Shown: one piece after another, positions 8,310 through 16,918 of the stretch
Layout of the letters: each line of letters starts with the position of its first letter
How positions within the stretch are numbered: position 1 is the first letter of the stretch
DNA from: Geodermatophilus saharensis
Lineage (GTDB): Bacteria > Actinomycetota > Actinomycetes > Mycobacteriales > Geodermatophilaceae
Length of the DNA: 64,000 bases
Reading direction: 5' to 3'
NCBI RefSeq assembly: GCF_900188205.1
Contig: NZ_FZOH01000002.1
Coordinates: 496,001 to 560,000 of the forward strand
The notes under the pieces: generated by a model
The model's database searches: none
Seen by the model: the letters and a program-made list of their open reading frames with translations, nothing else
What the model was told of the DNA's origin: nothing
Made by a program: the position numbers and the translations under genes

Positions 8310-8876
8310 GTGCCTGCGCGGGAGCGGTTGTCGGCCGAGGACTGGTCCCGGGCGGCGCTGGAGGCACTGGGCCGGGGTGGGCTGGCCGCCGTCGCGGTCG
8401 AGCCGATCGCCGCCCGCCTCGGCGCCACCAAGGGCAGCTTCTACTGGCACTTCACCGGCCGCGACGCGCTCGTCGACGCCGCCCTCGAGCTCTGGGAGCG
8501 GGCGCACACCGACGCCGTCATCGCCGACCTCGACCGGCTGGCCGGCCCGCGCGAGCGGCTGCGGATCCTCGCCGAGCGCACCCTGGGCCACGCCGGCGAC
8601 GGCGACCCCGTCGTCTCGCTGCTGCGCGACGTCGACGACCCGCGGGTGCGGCGGGTGCTGGCCACGGTGACCCGGCGCCGCGTGGCGTACGTGCACGACA
8701 CGCTCGTCGAGGCCGGCGTCCCGCCCGAGGAGGCCGGCCGCCGCGCGACGCTCGCCTACGCGGCCTACGTCGGCTGGTGGCAGGTGCGCGCCGTCGCGCC
8801 GGAGCTGGCGCCCGCGGGGACGCCGTCGGAGGGGCACGCGCAGGTCCTGCTCGCGATCCTGCTGCCCGACGCCTGA
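8310..8876 (+). CDS. TetR family transcriptional regulator
   Basis: 188 residues. The N-terminal TetR helix-turn-helix is clear: SAEDWSRAALEALGRGGLAAVAVEPIAARLGATKGSFYWHF. The C-terminal ligand domain is divergent, so the inducer is unknown. The GTG start lies 2 bases after an operator-like inverted repeat, leaving no room for a ribosome-binding site, so the message may be leaderless. It probably represses itself and the divergent DUF2867-GNAT pair. Confidence 0.9.
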   Translation: MPARERLSAEDWSRAALEALGRGGLAAVAVEPIAARLGATKGSFYWHFTGRDALVDAALELWERAHTDAVIADLDRLAGPRERLRILAERTLGHAGDGDPVVSLLRDVDDPRVRRVLATVTRRRVAYVHDTLVEAGVPPEEAGRRATLAYAAYVGWWQVRAVAPELAPAGTPSEGHAQVLLAILLPDA

Positions 8877-8938
8877 CCCGCGTCCTCCCTCACCGCGGCG
8901 CGTCCGGGCGCACCGCCGACGGTGAGCCAGGACGCGAC

Positions 8939-8976
8939 ACGACCAGGTCACCTGGTCGTCCGCGGGACCCCCGCGG
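8939..8976. terminator. Two adjacent inverted repeats after the TetR gene
   Basis: ACGACCAGGT-C-ACCTGGTCGT (8939-8959, 10-bp arms) is followed at once by CCGCGGG-ACC-CCCGCGG (8960-8976, 7-bp stem). They lie between the TetR stop and the FUSC start. They could terminate tetR transcription, or the first, near-perfect palindrome could be a regulator site for the FUSC gene. Confidence 0.5.
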
Positions 8977-8995
8977 CGGGTGGCAGGCTCGGCCC

Positions 8996-10951
8996 GTGGC
9001 GGAGAGGTCGCTGCGCGCCCCGGCGTGGCTCGAGGAACTGGTCCGCACCTCTCCCCCACCCGTGCCGTGGCGCGACGTCGCCCGCTTCGCCGTCACGCTG
9101 CCCGCGCCGCTCGCCGTCGCGCTCGCCGTCGGCGGGGAGTCCGCCCTCGGCGCCGGCGTGTTCGCCACCACCGGCGCGCTGGCCGCCACCCTCGCCCCGC
9201 AGGGCGGGCCGCTGCGCGACCGGCTGCGGCGCATCGCGGCCGCGGTCGGCCTCGGCGCGGTCGGGCTGGTCGCCGGGCAGCTCGCCGCCGGGGGCGGGCC
9301 GGTGCCGGTGGTCGTCGTGGCCGTCCTCGCGGCGGCCGCGGCGCTGATCAGCGCGATCGGCTCGGCGATGTCGCTGGGCGCGCTGCAGCTGCTCATCTAC
9401 ACCGCCCTCGCCTCCGGGCTGCAGACGCCGCTGCCCGCGGTCGCGGAGCTGGCGTGGTTCGCCGCCGGCGCGGCGTGGGCGACGCTGACCGTCCTGGGGC
9501 AGGCGGCGACCGAGCCCAGCGACCCCGACCGCGCCGCGGTGGCCGCCGTGTTCACCCGCATCGCCGGGCTGCTCACCGCCGTGGGCACCGACGCCACCGA
9601 GACCGCCCGCCGGGACCTGACCGCCGCGCTCAACGCCGCCTACGACCGGGTGATCCGCAGCCGCAGCATCTCCTCGGGGCGCAACCGGGAGCTCTCGGAG
9701 CTGGCAGGGGTGCTCAACGCCGCCGCGCCGCTGGTCGAGGCCGCGGTCGCCTCCGCCCGCACCGCGGTGCCCGCCGACCCGCACGACGTCACCGCGGTGC
9801 ACGCCCTCGCCTCGGCGGTCACCGGGAGCCGCGAGCTGCCCGCCGAGCGGCCGGCGGCGCTGGAGGACGGCCCCGCCCCGCGCCGCGCCGTGCGGCACGG
9901 GGTGCGCCTGGCGTGGGCCGTGGTCGGCGACCCGGAGGAGCGGGCCGGGGCCGCCGTCGCCCCGCCGCGGCCGTCACTGCGGGAGCGGCTGCGCGACCTC
10001 GCCGACCGCACCGTCGGCAGCCCCGACACCCGCGACTTCGCCGTCCGCCTGGTGCTGTGCATGACGATCGCCGAGGTCGCCCGCCAGCTGCTGCCCATCG
10101 AGCGGCCCTACTGGGTGCTGCTCACCGTGGCGATCGTGCTCAAGCCCGACTTCGGCTCGGTGTTCACCCGGGCGGTGCAGCGCGGCGTCGGCACCCTGAT
10201 CGGCGTCCTCATCGGCTCGCTGCTGCTGTCGTTCCTGCCGCGCAACGGCTGGGTGGTCGTGGCCATGGCCGTGGCCGCCGCGCTGCTGCCGTGGGCCCGC
10301 GGCGCGAACTTCGGCCTGTTCTCCGTCTTCCAGACGCCGGTGATCATCCTGCTGCTCGACCTCGCCGTGCCCGGCGGCCCGGACCTGGTCGGCGCCCGCC
10401 TGCTCGACACCCTCATCGGCTGTGCGATCGTCCTCGTCGCCGGCTACCTCGTCTGGCCGCAGACCTGGCGCGCCCCCCTCGACGAGGCCATGGGCGCCAC
10501 GGTGGTGGCCCTCGACGGGTTCGTGGGTGCGGCCTTCGGCGGCGGCGACCCGGCGGACCGGCGGCGGGCGCGGCGCCGCGCCTACCGGGCGATGACCGAG
10601 CTGACCACCCAGCTGCAGCGCCGGCTGGCCGAACCCCCGCCGATCAGCACCCGCGCCGCGGCGTGGTGGCCGGTCATCGTGCAGCTCGAGCGCACCGCCG
10701 ACGCGGTCACCGAGGCGGTCATCGCCACGGACGCCGGCGGGCCGGCCCCCGACCCCGGCCAGGTGGCGGTGCTGCGCCGCGCCCTGCGCGAGCTGGAGGA
10801 CGACGTCCGCGCGCACCGGCCCCCCGACGACGCCGAGATTCACGCCGACGGCGTGCTCGCCCCGGTCGCGCGCGAGGTCGACGCCGCCCGCCGGCTGGTC
10901 CGCGACGCCGCGCCCGGCCGGCGCACCGAGGCGGCGGCGCCGGGCACCTGA
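8996..10951 (+). CDS. FUSC family membrane protein (aromatic-acid exporter type)
   Basis: 651 residues with two hydrophobic blocks, about residues 25-165 and 350-500, separated and followed by hydrophilic helical regions. This is the duplicated layout of FUSC/YccS/AaeB-type proteins. The second block reads RPYWVLLTVAIVLKPDFGSVFTRAVQRGVGTLIGVLIG, the FUSC_2 signature. Family members export aromatic acids or small toxic compounds; the substrate here is unknown. The GTG start at 8996 was chosen because it begins the first conserved segment and because upstream sequence in the same frame overlaps the TetR gene. Confidence 0.85.
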   Translation: MAERSLRAPAWLEELVRTSPPPVPWRDVARFAVTLPAPLAVALAVGGESALGAGVFATTGALAATLAPQGGPLRDRLRRIAAAVGLGAVGLVAGQLAAGGGPVPVVVVAVLAAAAALISAIGSAMSLGALQLLIYTALASGLQTPLPAVAELAWFAAGAAWATLTVLGQAATEPSDPDRAAVAAVFTRIAGLLTAVGTDATETARRDLTAALNAAYDRVIRSRSISSGRNRELSELAGVLNAAAPLVEAAVASARTAVPADPHDVTAVHALASAVTGSRELPAERPAALEDGPAPRRAVRHGVRLAWAVVGDPEERAGAAVAPPRPSLRERLRDLADRTVGSPDTRDFAVRLVLCMTIAEVARQLLPIERPYWVLLTVAIVLKPDFGSVFTRAVQRGVGTLIGVLIGSLLLSFLPRNGWVVVAMAVAAALLPWARGANFGLFSVFQTPVIILLLDLAVPGGPDLVGARLLDTLIGCAIVLVAGYLVWPQTWRAPLDEAMGATVVALDGFVGAAFGGGDPADRRRARRRAYRAMTELTTQLQRRLAEPPPISTRAAAWWPVIVQLERTADAVTEAVIATDAGGPAPDPGQVAVLRRALRELEDDVRAHRPPDDAEIHADGVLAPVAREVDAARRLVRDAAPGRRTEAAAPGT

Positions 10952-10987
10952 GTCGCCGCCCGGTGACACCTGCGCTGTCATGGACGG

Positions 10988-11989
10988 ATGCGCCGCCGCC
11001 GCCGGACCTCGCCCGCCGCCCCCCGCATCCCGGTCGTCTCCGGCAACGACGGTCCCCCGCCGCCGGGCTCGCGCACCGTGCGCACCGACGACGGCGTCGA
11101 CCTGCACGTGGAGTTCGACGGACCCGAGGACGCCCCGCTGACCGTGGTGTTCTGCCACGGCTTCACCGCCCGGCTCGGCGAGTGGCAGCTGCAGCGCGAG
11201 GCCGTCCGCGACCGCGCCCGGCTGGTGCTGTGGGACCACCGCGGCCACGGCCGGTCGAGCTGGGCCGACCCGACGACGGCGACCATCGACCGCACCGCCC
11301 GCGACCTCGGCCAGGTCCTCGACGCCGTGGTGCCCGCAGGCCGGCCGGTGGTGCTGGCCGGGCACTCGATGGGCGGCATGACGGTCATGGCCTACGCCCG
11401 GCAGCGCCCGCAGGAGATCGGCGGCCGCGTCGTCGGCGCGTTCCTGCTGGCCACCTCCGCCGGCGGGCTGGTGTCCGACGGCCTGATCGGCGCGGCCGTG
11501 AAGCTCATGCGGCGACTGCACCTGCTCCCGCTGTACCTGTGGTGGCTGCGGCTGCTCGCCCCGCTGCTCGAGCGGTACCGCCGCCGCGGCACCCGGCTCG
11601 GCCGCCGAGCCATGCGCACGTACCTCTTCGGGCGCGACGACGCGACACCCGAGGCCGTGCGGGTGGTCCAGGACATGCTCGAGGAGACGCCGCTGACGGT
11701 GACCATGGCCTTCTACGGGACCTTCCTGGACCACGACGAGACCGCCGCGCTGCCGGTGCTCGGCCGCGTGCCGGTCACCGTCGTCGCGGCGGAGTACGAC
11801 CGGCTGACCCCCGCCGCGCACGGCCGCCGGCTGGCCGAACTGCTGGGCGAGCGCGCCGAGCTCGTCGTCGTCCCGGGCGCGGGGCACAGCGTCAACCTCA
11901 CCCGCACGGCCGTCGTCGACGCGGCGCTGGTCGCCCTCCTCGACCGGGTGGGGGCGGCTGGCTCCGGCGCGGCCCGGAGGGCAGGCTGA
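10988..11989 (+). CDS. Alpha/beta hydrolase
   Basis: 333 residues. Nucleophile elbow GHSMGG (Ser127), an oxyanion segment VVFCHGFTARLGEW, WDHRGHGRS and the catalytic His in PGAGHSVN (His300) give a complete hydrolase triad. A basic N-terminus RRRRRTSPAAP precedes the fold. It heads a lipid-related run (WS/DGAT, SDR, PlsB, the three-domain fusion, FadD), so an ester-lipid hydrolase role is plausible but not shown. Confidence 0.88.
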   Translation: MRRRRRTSPAAPRIPVVSGNDGPPPPGSRTVRTDDGVDLHVEFDGPEDAPLTVVFCHGFTARLGEWQLQREAVRDRARLVLWDHRGHGRSSWADPTTATIDRTARDLGQVLDAVVPAGRPVVLAGHSMGGMTVMAYARQRPQEIGGRVVGAFLLATSAGGLVSDGLIGAAVKLMRRLHLLPLYLWWLRLLAPLLERYRRRGTRLGRRAMRTYLFGRDDATPEAVRVVQDMLEETPLTVTMAFYGTFLDHDETAALPVLGRVPVTVVAAEYDRLTPAAHGRRLAELLGERAELVVVPGAGHSVNLTRTAVVDAALVALLDRVGAAGSGAARRAG

Positions 11990-12095
11990 ACCCCGGGGGT
12001 GCCGCGCGTGTCCGGCACCGCACAACCGTGTTACGCGGCCCGGTCCGCTGGACAGGAACCGGACGCATCCGTCTCGTCGAGCCGAGGAGAGACCC

Positions 12096-13505
12096 GTGGA
12101 CCGCCTGAGCGCCACCGACGCCGGCTTCTACTACGCCGAGACCGAGAACGCGCCGCTGCACGTGGGCTCGGTGTCGGTGTTCGAGGGCCCGGCGCCGTCC
12201 TACGGCGACCTGGTGCGGCTGCTGCTGAGCAAGCTGCCCCTGGTCCCGCGCTACCGGCAGCGGGTGCGCGAGGTGCCGCTCAACCTGGGCCGGCCGCTGT
12301 GGGTCGACGACCCGCACTTCCAGATCCTCTACCACGTGCGGCACACCGCCGTGCCCAAGCCGGGCGGCCGCGAGCAGCTGCGCAACCTCGCCGGGCGCGT
12401 GCTCGGCCAGCGGCTGGACATGGCCAAGCCGCTGTGGGAGGTGTGGCTGGTCGAGGGCCTCGAGGACGACCGCTGGGCGCTCATCTCCAAGGTCCACCAC
12501 TGCATGGTCGACGGCGTCGCCGGCACCGACCTCATGCAGGTCATGTTCGACCTCGACCCGGCCGCCGAGCACCCGGCGCCGGCCGACTGGACGCCGCAGC
12601 GCACCCCCTCGGGGCTGGCCATGGCCGCCGGCGCCGTCGCCGAGACGGTCACCGTGCCGCTGCGCCAGCTCACCTCGCTGCCCGGCCCCGAGTCGGTCGG
12701 CTCCGGGGCGAGGAGCCTGGTGCGGAGCACCCGCGCGGCCGCGGCGAGCCTGCCCGCCCTGGCCCGGCAGGCGCTCACCCCGCTGGCCCGCACGCTCACC
12801 GGGCCGATCGGTCCGCACCGCCGGTGGGCGTGGGCCGACGCCCAGTTCGCCGACCTCGCCGCGGCCCGCACGGCCCTGGGCGGCACGGTCAACGACGTCG
12901 TGCTCACCGCGATCACCCGCGGCTTCCGCGACCTGCTGCAGGGCCGCGGGGCGCTGGGCGCCGACACCGTCGTGCGCACGATGGTGCCGATCTCGGTGCG
13001 CAGGGAGAACGAGCGCGGCGCGCTGAACAACCAGGTGACGGCGGTCTTCGTCGACCTGCCCGTCGGCGAGCCCGACCCGGTGGAGCGGCTGGCCGCCGTC
13101 CGCCGGCAGATGGACGAGTACAAGCGGACGATGCAGGCCGTCGACGCCCGCTCGATCATCGCCATGGGCGACTACACAGCGCCCACGCTGCTCGCCCTCG
13201 GCGTGCGCGCGTCCATGCAGGCCGGGCAGTTCTGGTGCCAGGCGGTCACCACCAACGTGCCCGGCCCCCGCGTCCCGCTGTACGTGCTCGGCCGGCGGAT
13301 GGTCTCGTCGCACCCCTACGTGCCGATCGCCGGCGGCACCCGCGTCTCCATCGGGATCTTCAGCTACCTGGACCGGATGACCTTCGGCATCAACGCCGAC
13401 TTCGACGCCTTCCCCGACGTCGACGTGCTGTCCGAGGGCATCTGCCGCGGCATCGAGGAGCTGGTCGCCCTGGCGAAGGACCAGCCGGCCGCGGCGGCCC
13501 GGTGA
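12096..13505 (+). CDS. Wax ester synthase / diacylglycerol acyltransferase (WS/DGAT)
   Basis: 469 residues, the usual length for the family. The active site HHxxxDG is intact as HHCMVDG (His134, His135, Asp139, Gly140). Further family blocks are SATDAGFYYAETENAPLHVGSV at the start, NDVVLTAITRGFRDLL, NQVTAVFVDLPVGEPDP and the C-terminal TTNVPGPRVPLYVLG. It transfers an acyl group from acyl-CoA to diacylglycerol or a fatty alcohol, making storage TAG or wax ester. The GTG start has GAGGAGAG upstream. It is the first of two WS/DGAT domains in this region. Confidence 0.93.
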   Translation: MDRLSATDAGFYYAETENAPLHVGSVSVFEGPAPSYGDLVRLLLSKLPLVPRYRQRVREVPLNLGRPLWVDDPHFQILYHVRHTAVPKPGGREQLRNLAGRVLGQRLDMAKPLWEVWLVEGLEDDRWALISKVHHCMVDGVAGTDLMQVMFDLDPAAEHPAPADWTPQRTPSGLAMAAGAVAETVTVPLRQLTSLPGPESVGSGARSLVRSTRAAAASLPALARQALTPLARTLTGPIGPHRRWAWADAQFADLAAARTALGGTVNDVVLTAITRGFRDLLQGRGALGADTVVRTMVPISVRRENERGALNNQVTAVFVDLPVGEPDPVERLAAVRRQMDEYKRTMQAVDARSIIAMGDYTAPTLLALGVRASMQAGQFWCQAVTTNVPGPRVPLYVLGRRMVSSHPYVPIAGGTRVSIGIFSYLDRMTFGINADFDAFPDVDVLSEGICRGIEELVALAKDQPAAAAR

Positions 13506-13544
13506 GCGGGTTCACCGCCGGAGGGGTCGGGTAGCGGAACCCGC
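13506..13544. promoter_or_regulatory. Inverted repeat enclosing the SDR-gene ribosome-binding site
   Basis: GCGGGTTC (13506-13513) and GAACCCGC (13537-13544) can pair, with the GGAGG ribosome-binding site in the loop and the right arm abutting the GTG at 13545. It might modulate translation or be chance. Confidence 0.3.
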
Positions 13545-14552
13545 GTGACCGCTCCCCAGACCGACCTGACCGTCGCCGTCACCGGCCCCACCGGCACCTT
13601 CGGCGAGGGGCTGGTCCCCCTGCTGCAGGCCGACGACCGCGTGCGCCGGGTCGTGGGCATCGCCCGCCGTCCCTTCGACCCGGCCGCCCGCGGCTGGACG
13701 AAGATGGAGTACCGCCAGGGCGACGTCCGCGACTCCGAGGCACTGCGCGAGGCGTTCGCCGGCGCCGACGTCGTCGTGCACCTGGCGTTCCTCATCACCG
13801 GCAACGCCTCCCGCCAGACGACCCGGGCCATCAACGTCGACGGCACGCTCAACGCCTTCCGCGCCGCCGCGGCGGCCGGCGCCCGGCGGTTCGTCTACGC
13901 CTCCTCGCTGGCCGCCTACGGCTTCCACCGGGACAACCCGGTGGGGATGACCGAGGAGTGGCCGGTGCGGCCGGCGTCGCGGCTGTTCTACGCGCAGGAG
14001 AAGGCCGAGCTCGAGCAGCTGCTGCAGGCCGAGGCGCAGGCGCACCCGGAGCTGGCGCTGTACCTGCTGCGCCCGCCGGTGGTGCTCGGCCCGCACACCG
14101 TCGGCGCCAAGGACCTGCTGCCCGGCCCGCTGGCCCCGCTGGGGCGCTGGCTGGCCGAGCAGAGCACCCGGCGGCTGCCGGTGCCGCTGCCGGTCGCGGT
14201 GCCGGCCCTGCCGCTGCAGTTCGTCCACGAGGACGACGTCGGCCAGGCGCTGCTGCAGTGCGTCGTCGCGGCCGGCCCGCCCGGGGCCTACAACATCGCC
14301 GGTGACGGCGTGCTGACCGCCGCCGACGTCGCCCGCGAGTACGGCGCGCTGCCGCTCCCCCTGCCGGCCGCGCCGGCGCAGCTGGCCGCGCGGGCGGTGT
14401 CGCGGCTGCCGTTCCTGCCGCCGGCGGCCGAGTGGGTCGAGGCGGCCAGCCACCCGGCCATCATGGACACGACCAAGGCCCGCGAGCAGCTGGGCTGGCA
14501 GCCGCGCTACACCGGCCTGGAGGCGCTGCGCGCCACCCTGCGCTCGGGGTGA
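13545..14552 (+). CDS. NAD(P)-dependent epimerase / SDR family protein
   Basis: 335-residue extended short-chain dehydrogenase. The nucleotide motif is TGPTGTFG (residues 13-20). VYASSLAAYG and Tyr149/Lys153 (YAQEK) supply the SDR catalytic pair, and RAINVDGTLNAFRAAAAAG is typical of the epimerase branch. The substrate is not identifiable. Its place between a WS/DGAT and PlsB suggests a lipid-linked role (inference). Confidence 0.88.
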   Translation: MTAPQTDLTVAVTGPTGTFGEGLVPLLQADDRVRRVVGIARRPFDPAARGWTKMEYRQGDVRDSEALREAFAGADVVVHLAFLITGNASRQTTRAINVDGTLNAFRAAAAAGARRFVYASSLAAYGFHRDNPVGMTEEWPVRPASRLFYAQEKAELEQLLQAEAQAHPELALYLLRPPVVLGPHTVGAKDLLPGPLAPLGRWLAEQSTRRLPVPLPVAVPALPLQFVHEDDVGQALLQCVVAAGPPGAYNIAGDGVLTAADVAREYGALPLPLPAAPAQLAARAVSRLPFLPPAAEWVEAASHPAIMDTTKAREQLGWQPRYTGLEALRATLRSG

Positions 14553-14668
14553 GCGCCCTTCCCCGCGCGACGCCGGACCGGCAGGCTCGGCGTCCCGCGG
14601 CGGAACCGCCGGCCGGGGACCCGGCAGCAGCCCGAGCAGGCCGGGAGGAACCCCGGAGAGAGGTGCCC

Positions 14669-16918
14669 ATGACCCAGCTGGTGGACGTCGACGTCCCGAC
14701 GATCGTCCTGGCCGACGTGACCAGCGACGTGGAGCGGCGGCTGGTGGCCGAGGCGCTGCCCGCCGACGGCGACCGGACGACCGTGCTGCCGCTGCGGGGC
14801 GCCGCCCTGCACGAGGCGCTCGCCGCCGCCTCGACCGACACCGTGGTCACCGCGGTCCGGGTGGCGTGGACCCCGCGCCGTCCCGCCGGCTCCGCCCCCG
14901 GGCGCAGCCGGCGCGGCCGGCTGCACGACGCGCGGCCCTCGCTGCTGCGCCGGCCCCCCGCCGCGCTGCAGGCCGCGGCGCTGCGCCGCGACCCCGACCG
15001 CGCCCGCGTGGTCGTCGCCGAGCCGGCCACCGTCGCCGAGCTGACCCGGCGGTGGGACGGCAGCGGCGCGCTGCCCGCCTTCATCGCCCGCCAGGCGGAG
15101 CTGGCGCTCGACCGCGCCGAGCGGCAGGTCGTCGGCGACCGGGCCAAGGTGCCCCGGCACGTGGCCGAGGCGATCCAGTACAGCCCCGAGTTCCGCGGCG
15201 AGGTGGCCGCCCTGGCCGAGCGCCTCGAGCGGCCCGAGGAGGAGGTCTACGCCGAGGCGGTCGAGGACCTGGGCGGGCTCGTGGCGGCGATGGACCCGAT
15301 GGCCGTCGAGCTGTTCACCGCCTTCCTGCGGCCGGTGCACGCCCGCGCCTGGGACGTGCAGGCCGACACCGCCCGCCTCGACGACCTGCGCGAGCTCAAC
15401 CGGCGCCACCCGCTGGTGTTCCTGCCCAGCCACCGCTCCTACGTCGACCCGCTGGTCCTCGCCGACGTGCTCGCCGCGCACGACTTTCCGCGCAACCACG
15501 TGCTCGGCGGGGACAACCTGCGGTTCTGGCCGGTCGGGCCGGTCGCCAAGCGCGCCGGGCTGGTGTTCATCCGGCGCAGCTTCGGCGACGACCAGGTCTA
15601 CAAGCTCGCCGTCCGCGAGTACTTCGCCTTCCTGCTGGCCAAGCGCTTCAACCTCGAGTGGTACATGGAGGGCGGGCGCACCCGCACCGGCAAGCTGCGC
15701 CCGCCCCGGCACGGGCTGCTGCGCTACGTCGCCGACGCCGTCGAGCGCGGCCGGGTCGAGGACGCCTACGTCGTCCCCGTGTCGATCACCTACGACCAGC
15801 TGCGCGAGGTCACCGGGATGGCCGCCGAGCAGGGGGGCGCCGCCAAGCGCGGCGAGGGGCTGTCGTGGATGGCCTCCTACATCCGCGAGCAGGTGCGCAC
15901 CCCGCTGGGCACGGTGCACGTCGGGTTCGCCGAGCCGCTGTCGCTGGCGGCGGCGCTGCGCAACGGCGCCGACCCGGCCGACCCCGACGCGCGCCGGCTG
16001 ACCCTGCAGAAGGTCGCCTTCCAGGTCGCCGTCGGCATCAACTCGGTCACCCCGGCCACGGCGACGGCGCTGGTCACCCTGGCGCTGCTGGGCGTCCGCG
16101 ACCGCGCGCTCACCCTCGGCCAGGTGCAGCGGGTGCTCGAGCCGCTGCTGGCCTACCTCACCGAGACCGGCCGCCCGCACTCCGGCGCCGCGCTGGCCAC
16201 TCCCTCGGGCGTCAAGCGGGTGCTCGGCGCCCTCGCCCAGCAGGGCGTGGTCACCGTCTACGAGGGCGGCGAGGAGCCGGTCTACGCCATCGAGCGCGGC
16301 CAGCACCTGGTCGCCGCCTTCTACCGCAACAGCGCCATCCACCACGTCGTCGACCGGGCCATCGCCGAGCTGGTGATGCTGCGCGACCCGGTCGACCGGT
16401 GGGACGAGGCGTTCCGGCTGCGCGACCTGCTGAAGTTCGAGTTCTTCTTCCCCGAGCGGGAGGCCTACCGCGAGCGGCTGACCGGCGAGCTGGAGCGGCT
16501 GGACCCGCACTGGGAGACTGCCGACGGCCGCGCGGTGCTCTGCGCGGCGCCGCTGCTGTTCGCCCACCGGGTGCTGCGCTCCTTCGTCGACGCGCAGCTG
16601 GTCGTGGCCGAGCGGCTGGCCGCCCGCGACCCGCGCACGCCGGTGGTGCAGGCGGAGTTCCTCGCCGAGTGCAGCGGAGTGGGCCAGCAGATGCTGCTGC
16701 AGGGCCGGCTGCACGGGCCGGAGTCGCTCTCGCGCGAGCTGTTCGGCAGCGCGCTGCAGCTGGCCGCCAACCTCGACCTCGTCGACCCCGGCCGGGAGGA
16801 CCTCGCGCGCCGGCGGCAGGAGTGGGCCGCTCAAGTCCGCGACGTCGTCGGCCGAGTAGGAGTGATCGACGAGTTGGACGCCGCGGCGCGGCGGGAGAAC
16901 GTGGGGGTGGAGCCGTGA
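14669..16918 (+). CDS. plsB: Glycerol-3-phosphate 1-O-acyltransferase PlsB
   Basis: 749 residues. It carries the acyltransferase block I HRSYVD (H255-x4-D260) and EGGRTRTGKLRPP from residue 334, both diagnostic of PlsB-type enzymes. The N-terminal ~240 residues are the usual non-catalytic helical part and the C-terminal ~300 the PlsB tail. It acylates glycerol 3-phosphate to lysophosphatidate at the membrane. The ATG start has GGAGAGAGG upstream. Its stop overlaps the start of the three-domain fusion (GTGA), so the two are co-translated. M. tuberculosis plsB2 (Rv2482c) has the same neighbour order. Confidence 0.95.
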   Translation: MTQLVDVDVPTIVLADVTSDVERRLVAEALPADGDRTTVLPLRGAALHEALAAASTDTVVTAVRVAWTPRRPAGSAPGRSRRGRLHDARPSLLRRPPAALQAAALRRDPDRARVVVAEPATVAELTRRWDGSGALPAFIARQAELALDRAERQVVGDRAKVPRHVAEAIQYSPEFRGEVAALAERLERPEEEVYAEAVEDLGGLVAAMDPMAVELFTAFLRPVHARAWDVQADTARLDDLRELNRRHPLVFLPSHRSYVDPLVLADVLAAHDFPRNHVLGGDNLRFWPVGPVAKRAGLVFIRRSFGDDQVYKLAVREYFAFLLAKRFNLEWYMEGGRTRTGKLRPPRHGLLRYVADAVERGRVEDAYVVPVSITYDQLREVTGMAAEQGGAAKRGEGLSWMASYIREQVRTPLGTVHVGFAEPLSLAAALRNGADPADPDARRLTLQKVAFQVAVGINSVTPATATALVTLALLGVRDRALTLGQVQRVLEPLLAYLTETGRPHSGAALATPSGVKRVLGALAQQGVVTVYEGGEEPVYAIERGQHLVAAFYRNSAIHHVVDRAIAELVMLRDPVDRWDEAFRLRDLLKFEFFFPEREAYRERLTGELERLDPHWETADGRAVLCAAPLLFAHRVLRSFVDAQLVVAERLAARDPRTPVVQAEFLAECSGVGQQMLLQGRLHGPESLSRELFGSALQLAANLDLVDPGREDLARRRQEWAAQVRDVVGRVGVIDELDAAARRENVGVEP

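Noticed and set aside
14866-16914. Upstream extension of the three-domain fusion frame
   Set aside because: It overlaps plsB in another frame and reads as Arg/Ala-rich shadow. The GTG at 16915, coupled to the plsB stop, is the right start.
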